From: Romboutsia maritimum
Lineage (GTDB): Bacteria > Bacillota > Clostridia > Peptostreptococcales > Peptostreptococcaceae
Direction: 5' to 3'
Length of the DNA: 42,104 bases
Assembly: GCF_002251085.2 (NCBI RefSeq)
Contig: NZ_NOJZ02000021.1
Span: 1 to 42,104 of the forward strand
Positions within the stretch are counted from its first letter, which is position 1. Each line of letters opens with the position of its first letter. Positions 18,791 through 27,185 of the stretch are shown here, in pieces. The position numbers and the translations under genes were made by a program. A model generated the notes under the pieces. That model saw only the letters and a program-made list of their open reading frames with translations. It had not been told where the DNA came from and made no database searches.

Positions 18791-18802
18791 AATATCACCT
18801 TC

Positions 18803-18861
18803 TTTAAACGTTTGTATGTTTACATAATATCATACATATGATTTTTTGTCAAACGTTTAAA
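18803..18861. repeat. 12-bp inverted repeat flanking the veg promoter
   Basis: TTTAAACGTTTG at 18803-18814 and its exact complement CAAACGTTTAAA at 18850-18861. Each arm contains the self-complementary core AAACGTTT. One arm overlaps the -35; the other lies between the expected start of transcription and the ribosome-binding site. They may be paired operators for an unidentified regulator. Confidence 0.7.
18824..18852 (-). promoter_or_regulatory. veg promoter
   Basis: TTGACA (18847-18852), a 17-nt spacer and TATTAT (18824-18829) on the minus strand. The -35 and the A-run after it resemble the well-known strong Bacillus veg promoter. Confidence 0.88.
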
Positions 18862-18934
18862 CTAATTATTTTATATATTTTTGGCTCAAAAGTCAATAGT
18901 ATTTTTTAAGATATACTGTATAATTTTACTTTTC

Positions 18935-19795
18935 CTAATATAAAATAGATTTAGGCATAGCCCATCTAAATTTTCCTCTTGTCTCAGACCCTCCAATTCC
19001 TTTTATACCGGTTACCGTTTGTTCTATAACTTCATCTATAGGTACTACTATATCTATTCTTGAACATGCTATTTTTTCAACAACAAATACAGGATCTAAT
19101 GCATGTATCATTATTCTCCCTGGTGAACTAGCATAATTAGCTCCTGCTTTTATTATTCGTTCATAATTTGATTGACATGCTCCAGCAAATATTACTAAAT
19201 TATCCAAATTAGGTTCCCATTTACGAGCTTCTTTAACTGCTTTAATAAAATTTAAAGAATTTCTATAATTGTTTATATCATCTACATTACCTCTTCTTGA
19301 TGTAAGTGCGTCATGACCAGTTATTACCAAAATATCTGGGTTATGCTTTTCTAAAAGAGCTTTAACCTCTTTATATTGATTTGCTTCTGGTATAGCTACT
19401 CCTATAGCAGGAATTCCTAATTGAGTATAAACATCTAAGCATAGCTTTAGATATTCTTTATCTCCATCTATTTGCAAAACCTTACCTGGCATACCATAAA
19501 CATTAGTATTAGTTTGAAGTTTTGGAGCGGCTCTATTCATTTTTTTCTGTCTTTCTTTAGCTTTTCTCATTGATTTGTATAATAAGCTTTCTACATCTTT
19601 ATCTATCAAGATATCTTTGATATCTGGCATTTTCACTATTTCTAAATCATTTAAATATGCATCAGCAATAACTCTAAATGCAATCCCATTTAATGTAGCT
19701 ATTTTCTCATTATTATCATCAATACTGAAGCTCACTATTCTAAATATAATATCTTTATTGTATGATTTTCTAGCTACTATATCTCCTATTTTCAT
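18935..19795 (-). CDS. yabG: Sporulation-specific protease YabG
   Basis: A cysteine protease that trims spore coat and cortex proteins during late sporulation; in C. difficile it processes CspBA and SleC precursors. The 286 residues carry His161 (ITGHDALTS) and Cys207 (FAGACQSN), matching by number the residues I recall as the C. difficile catalytic pair. The ATG at 19795 is close after GGGAGG. The gene is divergent from psuK. A sigma-K-like promoter lies upstream, in keeping with late mother-cell expression. Confidence 0.95.
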   Translation of the reverse strand: MKIGDIVARKSYNKDIIFRIVSFSIDDNNEKIATLNGIAFRVIADAYLNDLEIVKMPDIKDILIDKDVESLLYKSMRKAKERQKKMNRAAPKLQTNTNVYGMPGKVLQIDGDKEYLKLCLDVYTQLGIPAIGVAIPEANQYKEVKALLEKHNPDILVITGHDALTSRRGNVDDINNYRNSLNFIKAVKEARKWEPNLDNLVIFAGACQSNYERIIKAGANYASSPGRIMIHALDPVFVVEKIACSRIDIVVPIDEVIEQTVTGIKGIGGSETRGKFRWAMPKSILY

Positions 19796-19827
19796 AGTTG
19801 TCCTCCCTAATAAAGTTTATCTTAATT

Positions 19828-19854
19828 TATAATATGTTCGATAAAGTATTTTGT
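19828..19854 (-). promoter_or_regulatory. Candidate sigma-K promoter of yabG
   Basis: On the minus strand there is AC (19853-19854), 16 nt, then CATATTATA (19828-19836), matching the AC-N16-CATAnnnTA pattern of sigma-K promoters. yabG is sigma-K-dependent in Bacillus. Confidence 0.65.
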
Positions 19855-19881
19855 TCCTTCATAATATAAAACATATTTTTG

Positions 19882-19910
19882 TTGAAAAATAGAAACTATA
19901 GTGCTATTAT
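19882..19910 (+). promoter_or_regulatory. Promoter of the pseudouridine operon
   Basis: TTGAAA (19882-19887), a 17-nt spacer and TATTAT (19905-19910), directed towards the kinase gene and back-to-back with the yabG promoter. Confidence 0.7.
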
Positions 19911-19923
19911 ATTTTTAAACAAA

Positions 19924-19941
19924 TGCTTATCTGAATAAGCA
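19924..19941 (+). promoter_or_regulatory. Inverted repeat, candidate operator of the HTH-kinase operon
   Basis: TGCTTAT, 4 nt, ATAAGCA: a perfect 7-bp inverted repeat starting 13 nt after the -10 and ending 23 nt before the ATG. Its place and the HTH domain of the first gene suggest an autoregulatory operator. Confidence 0.5.
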
Positions 19942-19964
19942 AATATTAATTTTTGGTGATGATT

Positions 19965-21059
19965 ATGACTGATAGAGAAAAAGAAATTTTAGAAATTTTA
20001 AAAGAAAACCCTATGATTTCTCAACAAGAGTTAGCAGACAAGTTATCTATAACTCGTTCTTCTACTGCAGTACATATAACTAACCTTATGAAAAAAGGAT
20101 ACATAAGGGGTAAAGGTTATATATTAAAAAAAGATAACTATATAACAGTTATTGGAGGTTCTAATATTGATATCCAAGGGGTTCCTAAAAACCCATTGGT
20201 TATGTTTGATTCTAACCCTGGAAAAGTAGATATATCTTTAGGGGGAGTAGGTAGAAATATTGCCGATAATATACGTCGACTAGGAGTAAGTACAAAGCTT
20301 ATTTCTGCAGTTGGAAATGATTTATATGGCAATCAAATATTATCAGAATGTAAAAGCTACGGAATAGATGTTGATGATTGTTATATTTCAAATGAATATT
20401 CAACTTCAATATACGTTTCTATACTTAATAATTCTAGTGATATGCATGTTGCTATATCTCATATGGATATACTAGATAAATTAGATTTATCTTATATTCA
20501 GTCAAAGCATCAGCACATTAATGATTCTTTGGCTATAATAATAGATACTAATTTATCAGAAGAAGTAATAAACTTTATTACTACAAATTATTCACATATA
20601 CCTATTTTTATTGACACAGTTTCTACTTCAAAGTGTATGAAGATAAAAAATATAACTGGTCGTTTTAATACCATAAAATTAAATCAATATGAAGCTGAAT
20701 CATTATCAGGTATTAAAATTAACAACTTAGAAGACGTTAAACTCTGCTCTAAATATTTTTTAGATACAGGAGTAAAGAATGTATTTATCACTCTTGGTAA
20801 AAATGGAGTATTTTGTGCTAATGAACAAAAAAGTATTCATGTGAAGGGTGTTAAGATTGACATAGTTAGTGCTACTGGTGCTGGTGACGCATTTACATCT
20901 GCACTTGTTTATAGCCATTTAAATGATTTTGACTTAGAGTATTCTGCTAAGTTTTCTATGGCTGCATCAATAATAGCACTATCTCATAAAAATACAATAA
21001 ATCCAAATATGTCTGTAGACTATATAAATAAAATATTAGAGGAGAAGATATTATGTTAG
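19965..21059 (+). CDS. psuK: HTH-fused PfkB-family kinase, probable pseudouridine kinase
   Basis: Predicted to phosphorylate pseudouridine to its 5'-phosphate, the substrate of PsuG downstream. The 364 residues have an N-terminal winged-HTH (about 1-60, [20 protein letters not shown]) and a ribokinase-type domain with [12 protein letters not shown] and the catalytic ATGAGDAF (Asp308). The fusion implies that the enzyme also acts as a transcription factor. The ATG at 19965 has GGTGAT just upstream; in-frame TTG, GTG and ATG codons before it overlap that sequence. The psuG start overlaps its end by 7 nt. The family also has kinases for other nucleosides, but the psuG linkage settles the substrate fairly well. 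Confidence 0.88.
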   Translation: MTDREKEILEILKENPMISQQELADKLSITRSSTAVHITNLMKKGYIRGKGYILKKDNYITVIGGSNIDIQGVPKNPLVMFDSNPGKVDISLGGVGRNIADNIRRLGVSTKLISAVGNDLYGNQILSECKSYGIDVDDCYISNEYSTSIYVSILNNSSDMHVAISHMDILDKLDLSYIQSKHQHINDSLAIIIDTNLSEEVINFITTNYSHIPIFIDTVSTSKCMKIKNITGRFNTIKLNQYEAESLSGIKINNLEDVKLCSKYFLDTGVKNVFITLGKNGVFCANEQKSIHVKGVKIDIVSATGAGDAFTSALVYSHLNDFDLEYSAKFSMAASIIALSHKNTINPNMSVDYINKILEEKILC

Positions 21060-21973
21060 AAAAATATTTACAAGTACATCCTGAAGTTCAAAAAGCAATC
21101 CAAGCAGGAGAACCAGTAGTTGCTCTAGAATCAACTATAATCTCTCATGGTATGCCTTATCCTAAAAACATAGAAATGGCTAAAAATGTAAGTAAAATAA
21201 TAAGAGAAAATGGTGCTATACCTGCTACTATAGCTATAATAGATGGAGTTTTAAAAGTTGGTCTTACTGATGAAGAAATAGAATTCTTAGGAACTAGCAA
21301 AAATGTTGTTAAAGCTAGTAGAAGAGACTTACCTTTTGTAATTGCTAAAAAATTAAATGGCGCTACTACAGTTGCCACTACTATGATATTATCTTCTTTA
21401 GCTGGTGTTAAAGTATTCGCTACTGGTGGTATCGGTGGAGTTCATAGAAAAGCTCAAGAAACTTTCGATATATCTGCTGATTTACAAGAATTAGCTAATA
21501 CTAATGTTGCTGTTATATGTGCAGGAGCTAAATCTATATTAGATATAGGTTTAACATTAGAATACTTAGAAACTAACGGAGTACCTGTTGTAGGATTTGG
21601 TACTGAAGAATTTCCTGCTTTCTATACAAGAAAGAGTGGATTTGGAGTTGATTACAAAGTAGATTCTTCTATGGAGGTTGCAACTGCTTTAAAATCTAAG
21701 TGGGACTTAAATTTAAAAGGTGGTATGGTTATAGGTAACCCAATTCCACAAGAATTTGAAATGGATTATGATACTATTAACAATGCTATAGAAACAGCAT
21801 TAAAAGAAGCTGAAGAAAATAATATAACTGGTAAAAAAGTTACTCCTTTCTTACTAGATAAAGTTAAAACTATAACTGATGGTAAGAGTTTAGAAGCTAA
21901 CATAGAGTTAGTTTATAACAACGCTAAAGTTGCAGCTCAAATAGCTAAAGACTTAGCTGATATAAGCAAATAA
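21053..21973 (+). CDS. psuG: Pseudouridine-5'-phosphate glycosidase
   Basis: Reversibly splits pseudouridine 5'-phosphate into uracil and ribose 5-phosphate by breaking a C-C glycosidic bond. The 306 residues align with E. coli PsuG at the catalytic positions: Glu26 ([11 protein letters not shown]), Asp143 (DISADL) and Lys160 (CAGAKSILD), with offsets of 5-6 from E31, D149 and K166. GAGGAG precedes the ATG, which lies inside the end of the kinase gene. A terminator follows. No pseudouridine transporter gene is adjacent. Confidence 0.96.
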   Translation: MLEKYLQVHPEVQKAIQAGEPVVALESTIISHGMPYPKNIEMAKNVSKIIRENGAIPATIAIIDGVLKVGLTDEEIEFLGTSKNVVKASRRDLPFVIAKKLNGATTVATTMILSSLAGVKVFATGGIGGVHRKAQETFDISADLQELANTNVAVICAGAKSILDIGLTLEYLETNGVPVVGFGTEEFPAFYTRKSGFGVDYKVDSSMEVATALKSKWDLNLKGGMVIGNPIPQEFEMDYDTINNAIETALKEAEENNITGKKVTPFLLDKVKTITDGKSLEANIELVYNNAKVAAQIAKDLADISK

Positions 21974-22007
21974 TAAATATTTTTAATACATTCACTACTA
22001 TTAAAAA

Positions 22008-22031
22008 AGGCAAACCCTTATGGGTCTGCCT
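22008..22031. terminator. Bidirectional terminator between psuG and the SEC-C unit
   Basis: A stem AGGCAaACCC/GGGTcTGCCT with one mismatch and a TTAT loop. It has a T-rich tail on the plus side and six T on the minus side. It serves the converging psuG and 53-residue ORF transcripts. Confidence 0.85.
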
Positions 22032-22041
22032 CTTCTTATTT

Positions 22042-22203
22042 TTAATCTTCTTTTAGATTTGGTACTACTTTTTTTACCTCTTCAATTTGATGCCATGTTT
22101 TTTCTAGATTATTCTGACTTAAGTACTCTTTTACACTACTTAAAGAAGTAAATTCCTTAACAGATAGATTATCCTCATCATCAATAAATCTTAAAATAAA
22201 CAT
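22042..22203 (-). CDS. Small 53-residue protein, unknown, coupled to the SEC-C gene
   Basis: I do not recognise this protein. It starts MFILRFIDDEDNLSVKEFTS and ends VVPNLKED; it is acidic, likely helical in the second half (SSVKEYLSQNNLEKTWHQIE), and without a membrane segment. The ATG at 22203 lies 9 nt after the stop of the SEC-C gene, with AAGG in the gap as Shine-Dalgarno sequence. The bidirectional terminator begins only 10 nt after its stop. Position, ribosome-binding site and tight fit to the transcript end support it as a real gene. Confidence 0.65.
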   Translation of the reverse strand: MFILRFIDDEDNLSVKEFTSLSSVKEYLSQNNLEKTWHQIEEVKKVVPNLKED

Positions 22204-22212
22204 AATATTACC

Positions 22213-22710
22213 TTACTTTCCACAACATTTTTTGTATTTTTTACCGCTTCCACATGGACAAGCATCATTTCTTCCTACTTTGTTCTCTTTAACTATTGTT
22301 TTAGAGTTTTTATATGCTTTTTGTATTTCTTTTCTTTTTTCAGCTGGTAATATTTCTTCCCATCCTGGTAAGTTATATAACCAATGAGCTTCAACTGATA
22401 CCATGTTGTAGTATAATTTTTCAAGGTCTATTTTTATAGAAACTTTTTTATCAGCTTCTACCTCTTCTAAGTTTATTTCTTCTGTTACACTTTCACTGAT
22501 TCCATCTATGAATCCCATTATGTATTCATTTGAAGTATTAAACTTTTCAGCTAATTCAGCTACTGTACCCTCTACAGTTTCTATTTTATTATTTAATATT
22601 TCGTTGTATATTCCAGCTTCTACTTTTAAATATTCTTCCCAGAACTTTATTTCCTCTTCTTGACTTGCGTGATTATCACTTAAATTTCTCCATTCAGTAT
22701 ATAAACTCAT
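22213..22710 (-). CDS. SEC-C motif-containing protein
   Basis: A 165-residue soluble protein whose C-terminus is a SEC-C zinc-binding motif (about 147-164, [18 protein letters not shown]), the element found at the end of SecA and in many uncharacterised proteins. The first 130 residues are acidic and helical (ITYR-like motifs are absent) and match no family I can name. GGAGGAAAAAAGT precedes the ATG. A possible promoter lies upstream, and the 53-residue ORF follows in the same transcript. The function is unknown; zinc binding is inferred from the four motif residues. Confidence 0.85.
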   Translation of the reverse strand: MSLYTEWRNLSDNHASQEEEIKFWEEYLKVEAGIYNEILNNKIETVEGTVAELAEKFNTSNEYIMGFIDGISESVTEEINLEEVEADKKVSIKIDLEKLYYNMVSVEAHWLYNLPGWEEILPAEKRKEIQKAYKNSKTIVKENKVGRNDACPCGSGKKYKKCCGK

Positions 22711-22750
22711 ACTTTTTTCCTCCTACTAATTTAAAAATCTTTTTTATTAT

Positions 22751-22780
22751 AGTATAAAATCTTTTTAATAAGATTGTAAA
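22751..22780 (-). promoter_or_regulatory. Possible promoter of the SEC-C gene
   Basis: TTTACA (22775-22780), an 18-nt spacer and TATACT (22751-22756) on the minus strand. Confidence 0.45.
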
Positions 22781-22823
22781 ATCTAAATATTTTCCTTATA
22801 CTATTTTAATATCGGCTTAACTC

Positions 22824-23528
22824 TTATATTATATCATAATTAAATAATTCTTTTAACACTTTTATAGCATACTCTTGGTCTATAAAAAATGGGCTACTTG
22901 CTATTGTAATTACCTTTGCTTTTTTTATAAGTTCTTGAATCTTTTTTATTCTTAAATCATAAGAAATATAATCCATATCTTTAGAGAATATATCTAAATC
23001 TATATCTAAAACAAACTCTCCTTCTATGTCTAAATTAAATCCATATGAACTATCTATTATAACTACTTCTGAGAATATATTATGTTCTAGCGCAGGTTTA
23101 ATAAAATTGCCTACATTTAATACATTATTAGTATACCTAAAAATATCATCTATACTTAATATATCTACATCATAATTTTCAGGTTCTCTCATATCCTTGT
23201 GCTGATCTACGTGAATCAATTTACATCCTTTAGTAAAATGCTCTAGATTAAGACTTTTCATCCAAAAATAAAACGCATGATTATGATTGTCAAATATATA
23301 CACATCTTTTTTATCTATGTTATATTCAACCATATATCTTAGCCCTTTTGCTTTTATTTCATCAAGTTCATCTATTTCATTAAAAACTATATTTTCCCCA
23401 ACCTTAACATCTTCTAGATTTCCTTTAATTAACTTTGGCACATAAATTTTTTTATTTTTTCTTTCTTCATATGAAAAAATATTATTGCCAATAGGCTTAT
23501 CAATATAAAATCCTGTATATTTATTCAT
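22824..23528 (-). CDS. UPF0489 family protein with arginase-like metal motifs
   Basis: A 234-residue member of the UPF0489 family; the function has not been established. Asp/His clusters stand out: DNHNH (80-84), D108-Q-H110-K-D112 and D175-I-D177-L-D179. The pattern DxHxD followed by DxD is how arginase and histone-deacetylase folds hold their metal ions, so I infer a metal-dependent hydrolase, perhaps a ureohydrolase or deacetylase. The ATG at 23528 follows GAGGAG by 5 nt; the longer ORF start at 23555 is unlikely. It is a single-gene unit. The AT-rich gap before the methyltransferase operon holds the terminator of that operon. Confidence 0.75.
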   Translation of the reverse strand: MNKYTGFYIDKPIGNNIFSYEERKNKKIYVPKLIKGNLEDVKVGENIVFNEIDELDEIKAKGLRYMVEYNIDKKDVYIFDNHNHAFYFWMKSLNLEHFTKGCKLIHVDQHKDMREPENYDVDILSIDDIFRYTNNVLNVGNFIKPALEHNIFSEVVIIDSSYGFNLDIEGEFVLDIDLDIFSKDMDYISYDLRIKKIQELIKKAKVITIASSPFFIDQEYAIKVLKELFNYDII

Positions 23529-23670
23529 ACTTTCTCCTCTATTTTTTATTTTCATACAACTTCTAAAACTATTATACTATAATAGTTTTATCATTTTTTT
23601 AATATTTACTTACTATATATTAATTTAGATCAGTGTTACAAAAATGCTATCAAAATATAATCCTATAGTA

Positions 23671-23715
23671 AAAAAAGAGGCATCTCAAAATAAAATTTTG
23701 AGACAGCCCCTTTTT
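23671..23715 (-). terminator. Terminator after the pseudouridine synthase gene
   Basis: A core stem TCTCAAAA/TTTTGAGA (23683-23703), extended outwards by GGC/GCC and by A- and T-runs. The minus strand ends in a T-run of six. Confidence 0.82.
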
Positions 23716-23735
23716 CATTTAACTAAATTATATTT

Positions 23736-24401
23736 TTAAAATATATCCCATGGATATTCATTTGGAGGTTCACAAACAAATTCCATTTTTTCTTTTGTTG
23801 TAGGATGATTAATTTCTATCTTATATGACCACAAACATATTTGTTGACCAACTTTATTTATATCTTGAGCATATCTTTGATCTCCAACCAAAGGATGTTT
23901 TCTACTTGCAAACTGAACCCTTATTTGATGCGGTCTACCTGTTTTTAAATCTATTTGAACAAGACTAAACCCTTGTTTTGAGTCTAAAGTCTTATAACTT
24001 AACTCTGCATCTTTTGCATCTTTATGAGCTTTATTTACTACACTAACCATGTTAGTTTTTTTATTTTTATAAAGATAATCTTTTAAAGTATCTTCACCTT
24101 TTTTCATATTTCCATGAATAACAGCTCTATATGTTTTCTTAAAAGTCTTATTTCTTACTTGTTCTGATAATCTAGATGCTGCTTTTGATGTTTTTGCAAA
24201 TACCATAACTCCACCAACAGGTCTATCTAATCTATGTAATAATCCAATAAATACATTTCCTGGTTTATTATACTTTTCTTTTACATAGCTCTTCAAAAGA
24301 TTAACCATATCTTTGTCATTTGTATCATCACCTTGTGATAATATGTTAACTGGCTTCTCTACAACTAATAAATGGTTATCTTCATATATAACCTTTATCA
24401 T
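23736..24401 (-). CDS. RluD/RluA-type rRNA or tRNA pseudouridine synthase
   Basis: Converts uridine to pseudouridine in stable RNA. The 221 residues have the catalytic motif HRLDRPVGG with Asp59, and the later motif LKTGRPHQIRVQF. It has no S4 domain, unlike RluD, so it is a short RluA-like form; the target site cannot be told. The ATG at 24401 overlaps the methyltransferase stop in a TAATG arrangement, with GGGAG upstream, so the longer ORF start at 24434 is rejected. Co-translation with an rRNA-type methyltransferase suggests that both act on ribosomal RNA. Confidence 0.92.
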   Translation of the reverse strand: MIKVIYEDNHLLVVEKPVNILSQGDDTNDKDMVNLLKSYVKEKYNKPGNVFIGLLHRLDRPVGGVMVFAKTSKAASRLSEQVRNKTFKKTYRAVIHGNMKKGEDTLKDYLYKNKKTNMVSVVNKAHKDAKDAELSYKTLDSKQGFSLVQIDLKTGRPHQIRVQFASRKHPLVGDQRYAQDINKVGQQICLWSYKIEINHPTTKEKMEFVCEPPNEYPWDIF

Positions 24402-25273
24402 TATTTGCTCTCCCATCTTCCAAATATACCACAAGGAAGTACTTTACCATCTCTAGAAGCTGGTATTCCTAACTCTCCTCCATATATCTTTCCACCTTTT
24501 ACTTTCTTTCCTATAGTAGTATCTAATACATTTTCTAATACTATAGAAGAAAATCCTGTTGTGTAAGAATTTATTAAGAAAAATAACGGATCATCCGATA
24601 ATACGCCCATACATAAATTAACAAAATCAAATAATTTATCTTCTATTTGCCAAACTTCTCCCTTTGGACCTCTTCCATAAGAAGGTGGATCCATTATTAT
24701 TGCATCATATTTATTTCCTCTTCTTATTTCTCTTTCAACAAATTTAACTACATCATCTACTATAAATCTTACTTTTCTATCTTGAAGTCCTGATAGTTCT
24801 ATATTTTCCTTAGCCCAAGTTACCATACCTTTAGATGCATCTACGTGACAAACTTCTGCTCCTGCCGATGCACATGCTACAGTAGCTCCACCTGTATATG
24901 CAAAAAGATTTAGTACTTTTATAGGTCTATTAGCTTTTTTAATTTTTTCCATTGACCAATCCCAGTTAGCTGCTTGTTCTGGGAATAATCCAGTATGCTT
25001 AAATCCAGTTGGTTTTATATGGAACTTTAAATTTTTATAATCAATAGTCCATTGCTCTGGATATCTTTTTTTATGTTCCCACTGTCCTCCACCTTTGTTA
25101 CTTCTATGATAATGTCCGTGAGGATTTTTCCATAAAGCCCACTCAGATGCCATTGGCCATATAACCTGAGGGTCTGGTCTTCTAAGAACATACTCTCCCC
25201 AACGCTCTAATTTTTCTCCGTTACCCATATCTATAAGTTCATATTCTTTCCAATTATCTGCTAATAATAACAT
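24401..25273 (-). CDS. SAM-dependent methyltransferase (RlmI/RlmK-like, Methyltrans_SAM)
   Basis: A class I methyltransferase, probably acting on 23S rRNA. The 290 residues have the SAM-binding motif VLNLFAYTGGAT (120-131), the acidic motif after CHVDASKGM, and the catalytic-type DPPSYGRG (195-202). The N-terminal part (FPEQAANWDW) is that of the RlmI/RlmK-like group, but the PUA domain of RlmI is missing. GGAGG precedes the ATG. It is the first gene of a two-gene unit with the pseudouridine synthase. The exact base modified is not known from sequence. Confidence 0.88.
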   Translation of the reverse strand: MLLLADNWKEYELIDMGNGEKLERWGEYVLRRPDPQVIWPMASEWALWKNPHGHYHRSNKGGGQWEHKKRYPEQWTIDYKNLKFHIKPTGFKHTGLFPEQAANWDWSMEKIKKANRPIKVLNLFAYTGGATVACASAGAEVCHVDASKGMVTWAKENIELSGLQDRKVRFIVDDVVKFVEREIRRGNKYDAIIMDPPSYGRGPKGEVWQIEDKLFDFVNLCMGVLSDDPLFFLINSYTTGFSSIVLENVLDTTIGKKVKGGKIYGGELGIPASRDGKVLPCGIFGRWESK

Positions 25274-25575
25274 TTACTACCTCCTGATAAAATTACTGTT
25301 AATCTTATGTATTATATCATATAATCGTTTATATTTTCGGTATTTTACACACTTTATATTCTTTAGTTTTGTTACTTATTCACATTAATATAAAATACAT
25401 ATTATATTTTCTTTAAACTATAAACAAACATATTTGATATTAAGATTCTATTTTAAATTAATGAAAATATAATATTAATATTATTATTAATATTTTTTAC
25501 TATAAATAGTTAATTATATTTCTTTAATTATCATATTATATTATAACTGATTTTAAAATAAGGGAGGTGTTAATA
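25274..25575. other. Divergent AT-rich intergenic region
   Basis: It separates the methyltransferase gene (minus) from the DUF3298 gene (plus) and should hold both promoters; I see no pair with good hexamers and spacing. It contains a 10-bp inverted repeat of A and T only (AATATTAATA at 25471-25480, TATTAATATT at 25485-25494), which could be chance in this composition. No small ORF with a ribosome-binding site is seen. Confidence 0.4.
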
Positions 25576-26319
25576 ATGGAAAATGCTCAAAGTGTTACTA
25601 ATTGTATCTACAATATTTTGTACACACAATTTAATGAAGATTTTGGTAGAGATAATTTTTTCTCTTACAACCTTATGTATCCTACTTTTTACAACTTTAA
25701 AAATGGATATTTTTTCGTTGATTTAAATATACTTAACAATTTAAACTCTACTATCAATTCTGATGTTTATACTTTTAAAACTGGCCTACTTGAGGAAGAG
25801 CAAGAATATAATAATTCAGCTGTTCAAAATGCCCTTCCTAAAAGAAATTATAAGGTTTTATCGAATTATGCAGTTACATTTAATAAAAACCATATTATTA
25901 GCATTATTTTAAGCCTTATGGGATTTGCAGGTGATTATGGACCTAAATATAATTATTTATATAATTATAATATCGATTTACTTTCAGGAAATAAAATCAC
26001 TTTAAAGGATGTATTTATTGAAAAGATAGACTATATTAAAGTTGTTTCTGATTATATTAACTATAAAATAAGTCAGAATAAAGATATGTATTATAAAAAT
26101 ACGATAGTTGAAATATCTGAAGACCAAGCTTTTTATATTACAGATGATGGAATAATAGTATATTTTGATGTAGATGAAATAGCTCCCGAAGAATTTGGAA
26201 TTCCTAAATTCAAAATAGCATTTAATAAATTTGCACCTTATATAAATCCTCGTTTTTCTTGCTTGGCACAAAATGTTATCCGTAAATACCACAAAAAATC
26301 TCATTCTAGAAAATACTAA
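25576..26319 (+). CDS. DUF3298 domain protein, probably cytoplasmic
   Basis: A 247-residue protein whose C-terminal third looks like the DUF3298 domain (FYITDDGIIVYFDVDEIAP, about 200-220), the same domain found outside the membrane in RsiV-type anti-sigma factors. No signal peptide or membrane segment is visible here, which is odd for this family: the N-terminus is soluble (MENAQSVTNCIYNILYTQFN) and rich in Asn, Tyr and Phe. The ATG at 25576 has GGGAGG 8 nt upstream; the ORF start at 25567 lies within that sequence. It is a single-gene unit. The function is unknown. Confidence 0.75.
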   Translation: MENAQSVTNCIYNILYTQFNEDFGRDNFFSYNLMYPTFYNFKNGYFFVDLNILNNLNSTINSDVYTFKTGLLEEEQEYNNSAVQNALPKRNYKVLSNYAVTFNKNHIISIILSLMGFAGDYGPKYNYLYNYNIDLLSGNKITLKDVFIEKIDYIKVVSDYINYKISQNKDMYYKNTIVEISEDQAFYITDDGIIVYFDVDEIAPEEFGIPKFKIAFNKFAPYINPRFSCLAQNVIRKYHKKSHSRKY

Positions 26320-26335
26320 TTTTTTTAATTAACTT

Positions 26336-26392
26336 AGCTAATACCGAAATATAATACCTAAATTAAAATTCAGTTATATTTCAGTATTAGCT
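26336..26392. terminator. Long hairpin between converging DUF3298 and pyrF genes
   Basis: A 19-position stem with one mismatch (arms 26336-26354 and 26374-26392) and a 19-nt loop. T-runs lie on both sides, so it probably terminates both converging transcripts. Confidence 0.8.
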
Positions 26393-26423
26393 ATTTTTTA
26401 ATACATTTAAATTTTATATAATA

Positions 26424-27143
26424 TTATAAAACACTTTCTATTTCTTTAACTATATTAATTGCAGATTGTTTTGGATTTATAGCTTGAGTTATCGGTCTTC
26501 CTATAACTAAATACTGTGCTCCTTTATTAATTGCTTCACTAGGAGTGACTACTCTCTTTTGATCACCTACTTCTGATGTAGTAGGTCTTATCCCTGGGCA
26601 TACGGTTACAAAATCGTCTCCACAAACTTGTATTATTTTATCAACTTCTTGTGCTGAGCAAACTATTCCATCTATTCCTGATTCTTTAGCTAGCTTTGCT
26701 CTTTTTATAGCAAGTTCTTCTGTTGTCATATCACAGCCTATATCTTTTAAATCTTGATTACTCAATGACGTTAATACTGTAACTCCTACTATTAAAGGTT
26801 TTTCTATATTTAATTTTTCTGCTTCTTCCTTTGCTACTAAAGCACATTGTCTCATTCCTTCTAAATCAGATACATGTATTGTCATTAACCATACATTATC
26901 CCTTACAGCTGATCTTACAGCACTTTTCATAGTGTTAGGTATGTCATGAAATTTAAGATCTAAAAATATTTTTTTTCCCTTTTCTTTTAAATAATCGATA
27001 GTTTTTCCTCTAGTTGATACATACTGCTCTAAACCAACCTTAAATATATCTACACTATCATCTAATTCATCTATCAATTCCTTAGCTTTATCAAATTCAT
27101 TAGTATCAATTGCAACGATTAATCTTTCTTTACCTTTTACCAT
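26424..27143 (-). CDS. pyrF: Orotidine 5'-phosphate decarboxylase
   Basis: The last step of UMP synthesis. The 239 residues have the catalytic array DLKFHDIPNT (Asp62, Lys64, Asp67) and the phosphate-binding PGIRP and IGRPITQA. The length fits group I OMP decarboxylase. GGAGAG precedes the ATG. It stands alone, apart from other pyr genes, but its 300-nt leader has PyrR-type binding loops and an intrinsic terminator, so it is probably controlled by UMP and PRPP through PyrR encoded elsewhere. Confidence 0.97.
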   Translation of the reverse strand: MVKGKERLIVAIDTNEFDKAKELIDELDDSVDIFKVGLEQYVSTRGKTIDYLKEKGKKIFLDLKFHDIPNTMKSAVRSAVRDNVWLMTIHVSDLEGMRQCALVAKEEAEKLNIEKPLIVGVTVLTSLSNQDLKDIGCDMTTEELAIKRAKLAKESGIDGIVCSAQEVDKIIQVCGDDFVTVCPGIRPTTSEVGDQKRVVTPSEAINKGAQYLVIGRPITQAINPKQSAINIVKEIESVL

Positions 27144-27185
27144 TTTAATCTCTCCTTTTTAATAAAGCCTTATATAACTTGAAAT

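Noticed and set aside
25471..25494. Inverted repeat of A and T only before the DUF3298 gene
   Set aside because: Its composition makes chance pairing likely, and it is not aligned with a promoter, so it is listed only as part of the intergenic region.
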